A DNA stretch of 6,000 bases from JBJXHG01 sp046160865 (GTDB lineage: Bacteria > Planctomycetota > UBA1135 > GCA-002686595), in NCBI GenBank assembly GCA_046160865.1, contig JBJXHG010000158.1, forward strand, positions 1 through 6,000, in the 5' to 3' direction. This document shows, in pieces, positions 1-6,000 of the stretch. Made by a program: the position numbers and the translations under genes. The stretch's first letter is position 1. The number at the start of each line of letters is the position of its first letter. The notes beneath the pieces are model-generated. The model did no database searches. It saw only the letters and a list, made by a program, of their open reading frames with translations, and had not been told where the DNA came from.

Positions 1-3000
1 CCGCGTTCGATTTCATCGACGAGTATCTCGAGGACGTCGCGCAAGCGCGCGCGCGTCCGCTCGCGCACTACCTCGCGCGCTACGCCGATCACCAAGTGCG
101 CATCGCGCGCGAGTACCTCGCGCTGCAGGCACCCGAGAGCGAGGCGGAAGCAGCGGTCGTCGACCCGCTACACGCGACGACGCCCGCCGACACGGATCCG
201 CGATCGAAGATCGGTCCGTACCGAGTCGAGCGCGAGCTCGGCCGCGGCGGACAGGGCACGGTCTACCTCGCCGAGGACATCCGCATCGCGCGCCGCGTCG
301 CGCTCAAGGTGCTCGCGTCGCGCTTCGAAGGCGTGTCCGACGAGCGCCGCCGGCGTTTTCGGCGCGAGGCCGCCGTGATCGCGCGCCTCGAGCACCCGAG
401 CTTGTGCGGGATCTACGAAGCCGAGCTCGAAGGCGAAACGCCGTACATCGCGATGCGTTATGTCGAGGGCGAAACGCTCGCCGAGCGCATCGCGCGTGCG
501 AAGGATTCTCCCGCGAGCGAAACCTCGCAGCTCCCGGCGCAGATGACGTTGCCGCCGCGCAGCGCGCTCGAGATCCACGGCGTACTGCTCTTCTTCGAGC
601 GCACGGCGCGGGCGCTGCACGCCGCGCACGAAGCCGGCGTGATCCACCGCGACGTGAAGCCCGGCAACATCGTCGTGGCACCGGATGGAACGCCGGTCGT
701 GCTCGACTTCGGCCTCGCGCGCGACGAGCTGTCCGAGCTCCCGAGCCTGACGCAGAGCGACGAGACGTTCGGAACGCCGGCGTACATGTCGCCCGAGCAG
801 ATCCAAGGGCCGAACGACGCGCTCGACCGGCGCAGTGACGTCTACTCGCTCGGCGTCACGCTCTACGAGACGCTGACGCTTCGTCGTCCGTTCGATGCCT
901 TGCCGCGCGCATCGCTCTACCGCGCGATCGAGAGCACTCCCGCGCCCGACGTGCGCTCGCACAACCGGGCGTTGAGCGAGGACGTGAAGGTCGTGCTCGA
1001 GACGGCGTTGGAGAAGGACCCGGCGCGCCGGTATACGACCGCGCTCGCGTTCGCGGAGGACCTGCGGCGCATCCGCGAGTACGAGCCGATCCAAGCACGA
1101 CCCGCGAGCGTGCCGTTGCGCCTCGCGCGCTGGTCGCGCCGTAATCCGGCGACGGTCGCGACGATCCTCGCGCTGTCGGTCGGCCTCGCGATCGCGCTGA
1201 CGCTGCTCGCGAGCGAGCAACGCGCGCTGCGCGTCGCGCTCGAGCGGCAGCTCGCCGAGCGCGCGGCACTGCTCGTCGCCGAGGATCCGAGCGCGGCGCT
1301 CGCGCTCGGCATCGAAGCGGCCGAGCTCGCGCAGACCTCGGGCGAGAAGCGCAACTATCTGACGAACATGGCGCTGTTCGCGGCGCTCGACGCGTGCTTC
1401 TTGCGGCATCAGCTCGCGACACCGGGCGATCTATCGCTGCAGATCACCGATCTCGCCGTGAGCCCCGACTCGCGCGCGGTCGCGGCGGCGGTGAGCGACG
1501 GTCGCGTGTACGTGTGGGACATCGACACCGGGCGCGAGCTCGCGGTCCTCGGCGCCACCGGCCAGCCGTTGCGCGTGCTGTGCTACTCGCCGGACGGCGC
1601 GCAGCTCGCCGCGGGCGGCGACGCCGGACGCGTGTCGGTGTGGTCGACCGTGACGAAAGCGCTCGAGCACGAGATCGACGTCGGAGCGGCGGTCACGTGC
1701 GTCTCGTACCGCAGCGACGGCGCGCGCTTGCTCGTCGGCGGCAAGGGCGCGCCCGCGACGCTCGTCGACACGACGACGTGGAGCGCGCGCGCGACGCTCG
1801 AAGCCGAGCGCGGCGTCGACCTCACCGGATTCACGACGAGCGGCCGCCACCTCGTGACCGTAGCCGCTGCGCAGGCGGACGAAAGCGCGCGCGTGTCGGT
1901 GTGGGAGAGCGACGGCGGCGCGCACGAGCGCACGCTCGCGAGCGAGTCGCGCGACGTCACCGCGCTCGCTTTTCATCCCGACGTCGCACGCGACGAGTTC
2001 GTGGTGGGCTCGCGGGCGGAGATCGCGTTCTTCAGCGCAGCTTCCGACGTCGCTCCGCGCGCGCCGATCGAGATCGAATCGCGCGCAGCGTTCCTCGTCT
2101 TCTCGCCGGACGGCAAGCAGCTCGTGTGGAGCGACGACAGCGACGAGAGCGCCCGCTGCGAGCTCGTGAATCTCGAGACGAACGTGCGCTCGCCGCTCTC
2201 CGGTGAGAACGCGCGACGCGTCACGAGCGCGGCGTTCAGTCCGGACGGCCGGCGGTTCGCGACCGCGTCGTACGACTTGACCGTGCGCATCTGGGATGCG
2301 GCGGACGCGCGCGAACTCTCGCGTTTCAATTCGGTGTACCGCATGCGCTCGGTCGCGTGGGCGCTCGACGGACGGCGGCTCGTGACGCACACGAATGCGT
2401 ACCTCGCGCACGTGTGGTACGCCGTGAACCGGCCCGACACGATGCACCTCCAAGGACATCGCGCGGCGGTGCGCTCGGTGTGCTTCAGCCCCGACGGCAC
2501 GCACGCTCTATCGGTGTCCGACGACGGCACGGCCCGTGTCTGGAACGAGCTCGGCGTCGGCGCGCCCGATCCCGGCCGGGAACAGCACGCGATCGACCAC
2601 GCGGGTCCCGTTTCGTTCGGTTGCTTCCGGCCGGACGGGCGCGAGCTGCTCACGGTCTCGCGCGACGGCGCGCAACGCTCGCTCGTGCGGCGCTTCCTCG
2701 TGCGCGACGCGCACGAGGCCGGCCCGCCGATCGAGCTCGAATCCGAGGTGCGCACTGCGCAATACGACGCGACCGGTGAGCGCATCCTGACGGTCTCGGC
2801 GGACGGCGTCGCGCGCCTGTGGACGAGCGCGGACGGTGTGCTGCTCTACGCGATCGAGCGCGCCGCGTGTGCGCGCATCGCGCACGACGGCGAGTGGCTG
2901 GTGGTCGGCGGCGAGCACGATGCGCTCGGGGTCCACCGCGTGCGCGACGGTGAACGTGTGCGCGAGATCGAGTTCCGCTCCGCCGGCGATGTGCGGCACG

Positions 3001-3563
3001 GCGTCGTCGACGTCGCGCTCCTACCGGGCGGTGAGCTCGTCGCCGCGTGCCGCGACAAGACGCTGCGCTTCTTCGACTCGAGCTCGGGGAAGGAGACGCG
3101 CCCCGAAGTCGTGCTGTTCGATCCGAAATCGCTGTCGTGGAGCGCGAGCGGCGAGCGCCTGCTCGTCCTCGGTCACTCGGGCGGCGGCGCCGTGCGCGTG
3201 CAAGATCTCGCGCGCGGTCGCGCGGTCGTGTCGCTGAACAAGCACGATGCGGACGTGACGTGCGCGTCGTTCAGCCCGGGCGGCGAGCTCGTGCTCTCGG
3301 GATCGCGCGATCACACCGCGTACGTCTGGGATGCGGAGGACGGCCGGCCGAGCGGCCGCATCCGCGGCAAATCGGCGCTCGTGTGCGCGGCTCTGTCGAG
3401 CGCAGGCGGACCGCTGCGCGCGATCACCGGTTGGGAGGACGGTTCGGTGACCGTGTGGCCCGTGGATCCGCTTCCGGCCGCGATGCAGCGCAAGCCGCGC
3501 GAGTTGTCGATCGGCGAGCGACAGCGCGAGAGCCACCTCGCGCTGCCACTGCGGTACAAGTAA
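1..3563 (+). CDS. Membrane-anchored Ser/Thr protein kinase with C-terminal WD40 repeats (5' partial)
   Basis: Transfers phosphate from ATP to Ser/Thr of unknown targets; the WD40 part probably binds a partner or signal. The frame is open to the left edge (first full codon at base 3; residues counted from there, 1186 visible). The GTG at 96 is unlikely to be the start, because the sequence before it ('DEYLED', 'RPLAHYLARY') looks like the usual N-terminal segment of planctomycete kinases. Kinase domain about 72-356: glycine loop GRGGQGTV 80-87, VALK Lys102, alpha-C Glu122, HRDVKPGN with Asp217 and Asn222, DFG 235-237, SPE 263-265. All catalytic residues are present, so it should be active. A membrane helix lies at about 383-403, followed by a helical 'AEDPSAALALGIEAAEL' linker. 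About 15-16 WD40-like blades fill roughly 475-1155 (repeated 'FSPDG' and 'V.VWD' strands). By topology the kinase is cytoplasmic and the WD40 part periplasmic. It ends at TAA 3561-3563. Family is certain; substrate is unknown. Confidence 0.95.
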   Translation, partial: AFDFIDEYLEDVAQARARPLAHYLARYADHQVRIAREYLALQAPESEAEAAVVDPLHATTPADTDPRSKIGPYRVERELGRGGQGTVYLAEDIRIARRVALKVLASRFEGVSDERRRRFRREAAVIARLEHPSLCGIYEAELEGETPYIAMRYVEGETLAERIARAKDSPASETSQLPAQMTLPPRSALEIHGVLLFFERTARALHAAHEAGVIHRDVKPGNIVVAPDGTPVVLDFGLARDELSELPSLTQSDETFGTPAYMSPEQIQGPNDALDRRSDVYSLGVTLYETLTLRRPFDALPRASLYRAIESTPAPDVRSHNRALSEDVKVVLETALEKDPARRYTTALAFAEDLRRIREYEPIQARPASVPLRLARWSRRNPATVATILALSVGLAIALTLLASEQRALRVALERQLAERAALLVAEDPSAALALGIEAAELAQTSGEKRNYLTNMALFAALDACFLRHQLATPGDLSLQITDLAVSPDSRAVAAAVSDGRVYVWDIDTGRELAVLGATGQPLRVLCYSPDGAQLAAGGDAGRVSVWSTVTKALEHEIDVGAAVTCVSYRSDGARLLVGGKGAPATLVDTTTWSARATLEAERGVDLTGFTTSGRHLVTVAAAQADESARVSVWESDGGAHERTLASESRDVTALAFHPDVARDEFVVGSRAEIAFFSAASDVAPRAPIEIESRAAFLVFSPDGKQLVWSDDSDESARCELVNLETNVRSPLSGENARRVTSAAFSPDGRRFATASYDLTVRIWDAADARELSRFNSVYRMRSVAWALDGRRLVTHTNAYLAHVWYAVNRPDTMHLQGHRAAVRSVCFSPDGTHALSVSDDGTARVWNELGVGAPDPGREQHAIDHAGPVSFGCFRPDGRELLTVSRDGAQRSLVRRFLVRDAHEAGPPIELESEVRTAQYDATGERILTVSADGVARLWTSADGVLLYAIERAACARIAHDGEWLVVGGEHDALGVHRVRDGERVREIEFRSAGDVRHGVVDVALLPGGELVAACRDKTLRFFDSSSGKETRPEVVLFDPKSLSWSASGERLLVLGHSGGGAVRVQDLARGRAVVSLNKHDADVTCASFSPGGELVLSGSRDHTAYVWDAEDGRPSGRIRGKSALVCAALSSAGGPLRAITGWEDGSVTVWPVDPLPAAMQRKPRELSIGERQRESHLALPLRYK

Positions 3564-3574
3564 TCCCGCACGGA

Positions 3575-3605
3575 GGAGTCTGTCCCCGTTCATTGTGCTT
3601 GGCGC
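3575..3605 (+). repeat. Left 31-bp terminal inverted repeat
   Basis: The arm begins GGAGTCTGTCCCC and ends GCTTGGCGC. Every base pairs with 3937-3967. The tail 'GCTTGGCGC' recurs directly at 3616-3624, where it forms part of the 10-bp palindrome TTGGCGCCAA (3618-3627). Confidence 0.9.
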
Positions 3606-3936
3606 TCGCGCCGGGGCTTGGCGCCAATCGACTTGCGCGCGTTCACTCGCACGAGGCGAGGCTCGACCTCGAAATGCGCCGTAAGTGATTACCGTTCCGA
3701 CTCAAAGCCTGCTGCAGAAGGCAACGCGCCGTCGAAGGCTGCGACGAGCCGCGGCGAGGAGGGCGGGTAGGCCCCGATGCGCGCAGCGCACCGAAAAGCG
3801 CCAGCGGCGCGCTTCGAACGGGATCCGACGAGGCGTATTCGCCGAGTACTACTCAGAGGAGGCGCAACGCAGCGAGCCTGGATCGGGGCGGGTTTCGACG
3901 GCGCGGCGCATTCTGAAGCGGGATCTTGGGCCGCGC

Positions 3937-3967
3937 GCGCCAAGCACAATGAACGGGGACAGACTCC
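3937..3967 (-). repeat. Right 31-bp terminal inverted repeat
   Basis: Exact reverse complement of 3575-3605. It ends GGGGACAGACTCC, 109 bases before the start codon of the next gene. Inward pairing resumes for four bases (3932-3935 with 3607-3610) after one mismatch. Confidence 0.9.
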
Positions 3968-3984
3968 AAACGGCGCAGGCGGAC

Positions 3985-4009
3985 GTTCCGCGGATACGAT
4001 TCTCGGAAC
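3985..4009. promoter_or_regulatory. Short inverted repeat upstream of the secreted-protein gene
   Basis: GTTCCG (3985-3990) and CGGAAC (4004-4009) form a 6-bp inverted repeat with a 13-base spacer, 67 bases before the start codon. It could be an operator or a 5'-leader hairpin. A second small hairpin (GGGAC 4012-4016 with GTCCC 4022-4026) follows. No convincing -35/-10 pair is visible, so a regulatory role is only a guess. Confidence 0.25.
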
Positions 4010-4060
4010 CTGGGACCGTCGCGTCCCGTCACGAAGAGGCGGCACTCCCTGGCCGACCTC

Positions 4061-4067
4061 GAAAGGA
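4061..4067 (+). promoter_or_regulatory. Ribosome binding site for the secreted-protein gene
   Basis: GAAAGGA is a good Shine-Dalgarno match, nine bases before the ATG at 4077. Together with the signal peptide that starts exactly there, it decides the start against the in-frame ATG at 3777. That longer reading would add 100 residues of low-complexity sequence translated across the inverted-repeat element. Confidence 0.75.
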
Positions 4068-4076
4068 TTCCTCTCG

Positions 4077-5474
4077 ATGAAGAAGTCCGCGAGTGCTGCC
4101 GGTCGTTGGGCTGCCGGCATCATCCTGGCCGCGGCCCTCGGCTCGTTCGGCTCTCACGCCGCATTGCAGACGACGCCGATCCCGATCTACTTCTCCATCG
4201 ATTGGCAAGGACCGACGACGACGGCCGCCGACTCGCTCACCTCGATTCCGATCGCCGAGTCCGACATCCTCCAACCGCCGGTCGGTGCGCCGGGCATCGG
4301 CACGCTCGCGAATCCGCGCCTGCGTTTCACGGGTGCCGACCTCGGCCTCGCGCAGTACTCGAGCTGCGACCACGTCCCCGGGACGCCATGCCACATCGAG
4401 GTCGATGCGTTGTCGCTCGGCAACGACTACCGCTTCCAACCGGCACCGCCGCCGGGCAGCGGAGCAACGGAAGCGCTCGCTTCGCCGCGCGAGCACTTGT
4501 GGTTCTCGGTCGACGAGCACGCGGTCGCGTTGGCGTCCGGCACGACGATGCCGGATGTCGCGGGCGAAGCGCTCGCGGGCGACGTGTCGGCCGACATCTT
4601 CGTGCCGATCAACCTGCCGCCGGGCCCGCTCCCGCCGAGCGCCGTTCCGCTCGCGCGCAACGTCGGCGTGCTCGACGGCAACGGCTTGCCGAGCGCGACG
4701 GGATTCGTCTATCCGGGCATCGGCCTCGAGGAGCCGAACTTCCCTTCGTTGCCGCCCGACACCGGCGACGACCTCGATGCGTTGCACATGGGCCCGACGC
4801 CGTCGGGACCGATCGACGTGTACTTCTCGCTCGACGCGAACTTCATCGACCCGGTGCTCCAGCTCCAGAACAGCGGCTCGGCGCTCGCACAAGGCGTCAC
4901 GCCGGGCGCGATCTTGAGGAAGCGCATCGGCGGCGCACCGCTCAACGTGTACGCATCCGCACCGCAGCTCGGCCTCGATCAAGAAGGCACCGGCACGGAC
5001 GATCTCGACGCGCTGATCCTGTGGGACAACGGCGACGGCGTGTATCAGCCGAGCATCGCGCCGTACGACTGGCTGCCGAGCCTGACGCTCGTATTCGGCG
5101 TGCCGCCGCGCGACATGGCGATTTTCTCGGTGCGGCGCGGATCGGCGATCGTCGGCACGCCGGACTCGCGCTTCGGTATACCGATCGAGCCCGGTGACCT
5201 GCTCACGCCGCCGCCGGCGCCGGGTGTCGCGCCCGGAATCTGGATCGCCGCCGAGAACCTGAGCTTGAAGACGAAGCGCATGTTCCCGGGCATGATCGCC
5301 GGGGACGAGCTCGATGCGGCGACGTCGACCCAGAGCGTGTACTTCGACTGCAACGACAACGGGACGGAAGACGCTATCGACATCGCGAACGGCGCGTCGA
5401 GCGACGACAACAAGAACGGCATCCCCGACGAGTGCGAGCGCAAGCGCATCGGCTGGTTGATCCTCAAGCAGTGA
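4077..5474 (+). CDS. Secreted repeat protein with C-terminal dockerin/TSP3-like calcium-binding motif
   Basis: Predicted 465-residue exported protein; I do not recognise a characterised function. Residues 1-28 form a signal peptide: basic MKK, hydrophobic core about 14-24, cleavage after SHA (28) or A29. The mature part contains four diverged copies of one module. Each starts with a strand like Y-F-S-I/V/L-D (38-42, 142-146, 249-253; IFSVR at 349-353). Three have a middle like 'SDIL/ADIF/GDLL..P', and each ends in a D/E-rich 'LDA' signature (EVDAL 108-112, DDLDAL 231-236, DDLDAL 308-313, DELDA 410-414). Residues 424-453 carry two DxNxNG calcium loops ending NGIPDEC, as in dockerin-like or thrombospondin type 3 motifs common at the C-termini of planctomycete secreted proteins. 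A 12-residue basic/hydrophobic tail (ERKRIGWLILKQ) follows. Calcium binding and surface or extracellular location are inferred from the motif. No enzyme signature is visible. Confidence 0.9.
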   Translation: MKKSASAAGRWAAGIILAAALGSFGSHAALQTTPIPIYFSIDWQGPTTTAADSLTSIPIAESDILQPPVGAPGIGTLANPRLRFTGADLGLAQYSSCDHVPGTPCHIEVDALSLGNDYRFQPAPPPGSGATEALASPREHLWFSVDEHAVALASGTTMPDVAGEALAGDVSADIFVPINLPPGPLPPSAVPLARNVGVLDGNGLPSATGFVYPGIGLEEPNFPSLPPDTGDDLDALHMGPTPSGPIDVYFSLDANFIDPVLQLQNSGSALAQGVTPGAILRKRIGGAPLNVYASAPQLGLDQEGTGTDDLDALILWDNGDGVYQPSIAPYDWLPSLTLVFGVPPRDMAIFSVRRGSAIVGTPDSRFGIPIEPGDLLTPPPAPGVAPGIWIAAENLSLKTKRMFPGMIAGDELDAATSTQSVYFDCNDNGTEDAIDIANGASSDDNKNGIPDECERKRIGWLILKQ

Positions 5475-5476
5475 TC

Positions 5477-5505
5477 GCACCGACGCGCCAAGCGCGTGGC
5501 GGTGC
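5477..5505 (+). terminator. GC-rich hairpin directly after the stop codon
   Basis: GCACCG (5477-5482) pairs with CGGTGC (5500-5505). After a two-base bulge, ACGCGC (5483-5488) pairs with GCGCGT (5492-5497) around a three-base CAA loop. It starts two bases after TGA. No U-tract follows, so it may stabilise the mRNA 3' end rather than terminate on its own. Confidence 0.45.
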
Positions 5506-5519
5506 AGGGTGAGCACACG

Positions 5520-5547
5520 GGCGGCCGTCTCGATCGAGGCGGCCGTC
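5520..5547 (+). terminator. Second hairpin, likely terminator
   Basis: A stem of 12 pairs, two of them G-U (5520-5531 with 5536-5547), closes on a GATC loop. It contains two direct copies of GCGGCCGTC (5521-5529 and 5539-5547). Only a weak T-run (GTT) follows. Tandem GC-rich hairpins after a stop codon are a common form of transcription end in high-GC bacteria. Confidence 0.5.
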
Positions 5548-5663
5548 GTTGCATCGGACCGCATGCGAGCGCGCGGCGTGCGCTGGTTCCACTCTTCGTC
5601 GCGGTGTCCAGGCCGAGGAGACGAACGTCGTCGCCTGACCTGCATCTTTCACCACGTCGCGCA

Positions 5664-5818
5664 GCGGTAGATTCCGACGCAACGCGTTGCTCCGAGCGAG
5701 TTGGTGCAACCGCAGTAGGACGTGGTGAGAAATGCGGGCGAGCCCGGATCTCTCACCACGTTCGTCGCGAGAACGCGTCAGCTCGTACGGAGCAAGGCGT
5801 TGCATCGGAATCGACCGC
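5664..5818. repeat. 155-bp near-palindrome forming a long two-part hairpin
   Basis: Outer arms 5664-5703 and 5779-5818 align over 40 positions with 34 Watson-Crick pairs and two G-U pairs. Inside, separated by unpaired stretches of 16 and 17 bases, lies a concentric 42-nt hairpin (5720-5761): 11 perfect pairs ACGTGGTGAGA/TCTCACCACGT, then a near-complete stem to a CGAG loop. The two levels share a centre to within half a base, so this is one structure rather than chance repeats. It may be a palindromic MITE or a structured RNA. Mismatches spread along the arms suggest it has aged or tolerates substitutions. No family recognised. Confidence 0.8.
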
Positions 5819-5854
5819 AGTTGACCTGCGTGGTCAGCGAGGATCGATTCCGAT
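5804..5854. repeat. Alternative 11-bp inverted pair using the palindrome's right arm
   Basis: ATCGGAATCGA (5804-5814) is the exact reverse complement of TCGATTCCGAT (5844-5854), 29 bases away. The same right-arm bases also pair with 5668-5678, so the two pairings exclude each other. The downstream copy sits within its own small hairpin GGATCG-ATTC-CGATCC (5841-5856). Confidence 0.6.
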
Positions 5855-6000
5855 CCAACAACGCCGCTTCGGACTAGTGTCCTGAGTCAGAAGTTCGCTC
5901 TCACCAAACTCGATCTCCTCCGCGCTGGCGGCGTTGCTCGGGTTCGGAAACCTGACAGGTTGCCTGCACCCTCGCGCCTTGCCAGCGACGACGATCTCGA

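Larger units (their letters stand above)
3575..3967. mobile_element. MITE-like or REP/BIME-like element with 31-bp terminal inverted repeats
   Basis: Two perfect 31-bp inverted repeats bound a 393-bp unit that starts 11 bases after the kinase stop codon and fills most of the intergenic gap. The interior has no ORF resembling a transposase; ORFs crossing it read through the arms in several frames and look like GC-rich artefacts. Internal segments are partly complementary in nested order (3726-3736 with 3894-3904, 11 bp; 3673-3681 with 3904-3912, 9 bp), so a single strand could fold further. No clear target-site duplication is visible beside the arms. The outer 'GTCTGTCCCC' motif resembles, from memory, ends seen on REP/RAYT-type repeats in other bacteria; this is an impression, not a search result. 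A non-autonomous mobile repeat is the best reading; a structured RNA element is the alternative. Confidence 0.6.
5548..6000. other. Non-coding tail rich in inverted repeats; no supported gene
   Basis: ORFs here are short, start poorly and run across the palindromes on either strand, so I call none of them. The segment contains the 155-bp palindrome (5664-5818), an extra partial arm copy on each side, an 8-bp direct repeat TGACCTGC (5636-5643 and 5822-5829), a small hairpin at 5841-5856, an inverted pair 5859-5867/5928-5936, and the perfect palindrome AACCTGACAGGTT at 5949-5961. The last roughly 120 bases could begin another element or gene that continues past the window. Confidence 0.6.

Noticed and set aside
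96..98. GTG at 96 as the kinase start
   Set aside because: The frame stays open to the left edge, and the residues before it fit the conserved N-terminal segment of the family, so the true start is upstream of the window.
168..1409. Long minus-strand ORF (413 codons) opposite the kinase domain, with similar antisense ORFs at 1431-2504 and 4029-5645
   Set aside because: Products are Arg-rich low-complexity protein with no domain. They lie exactly opposite well-supported genes, as expected at high GC with strong third-position bias.
3995..4000. TACGAT as a -10 box
   Set aside because: It matches only four of six consensus bases and no -35 element lies at proper spacing.
3777..4076. 100-residue N-terminal extension of the secreted protein
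   Set aside because: It crosses the right inverted-repeat arm, lacks any domain, and would bury the signal peptide. The ATG at 4077 has a good ribosome binding site.
3689..4123. Minus-strand ORF inside the inverted-repeat element as a transposase remnant
   Set aside because: The translation is Arg/Ala/Pro/Ser-rich with no recognisable catalytic motif; both arms give the same 'VCPRSLCLA' peptide only because they are inverted repeats.
5841..5856. GGATCG-ATTC-CGATCC as a tRNA T-arm
   Set aside because: Loop size and sequence do not fit a T-loop, and no acceptor, D or anticodon arms surround it.
5886..6000. Plus-strand reading 'ALAALLGFGNLTGC', resembling a lipoprotein signal peptide
   Set aside because: No ATG or GTG start and no ribosome binding site precede it in frame after the stop at 5883, so the lipobox is probably chance.

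Overview
The window is high-GC bacterial DNA with two genes, both on the + strand: a membrane-bound Ser/Thr protein kinase fused to a long WD40-repeat region (cut by the left edge), and a secreted protein of about 465 residues that ends in a dockerin/TSP3-like calcium-binding motif. This pairing is typical of Planctomycetota, including its very high-GC lineages. The signs are a GRGGQG kinase with an N-terminal 'DEYLED...RPLAHYLARY' segment, one membrane helix and WD40 sensors, plus a C-terminal 'DCNDNG...NGIPDEC' motif. The phylum is inferred from protein style, not from a marker gene; Myxococcota or another large-genome environmental phylum is the main alternative.

Layout. Bases 1-3563 hold the kinase-WD40 gene. 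The 513-base gap 3564-4076 is mostly filled by a 393-bp element (3575-3967) bounded by perfect 31-bp inverted repeats. It has no convincing gene of its own and looks like a MITE or other non-autonomous repeat unit. A short inverted repeat and a Shine-Dalgarno sequence then lead into the secreted-protein gene (4077-5474). Two GC-rich hairpins follow its stop codon.

The last 526 bases (5475-6000) contain no gene I can support. They hold a striking 155-bp near-palindrome (5664-5818): 40-nt outer arms with 34 Watson-Crick pairs enclose a concentric 42-nt hairpin. Partial extra copies of the arm sequences lie on both sides, so alternative pairings are possible.

The two genes share direction but are separated by the inverted-repeat element, so I see no evidence of an operon. 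The kinase probably senses or scaffolds through its WD40 propellers and phosphorylates unknown targets. The secreted protein carries four diverged copies of one module ('F-S-x-D ... D-D-L-D-A-L') and is probably an extracellular or surface protein of unknown function. The least explained parts of the window are the two inverted-repeat structures and the four-module repeat.
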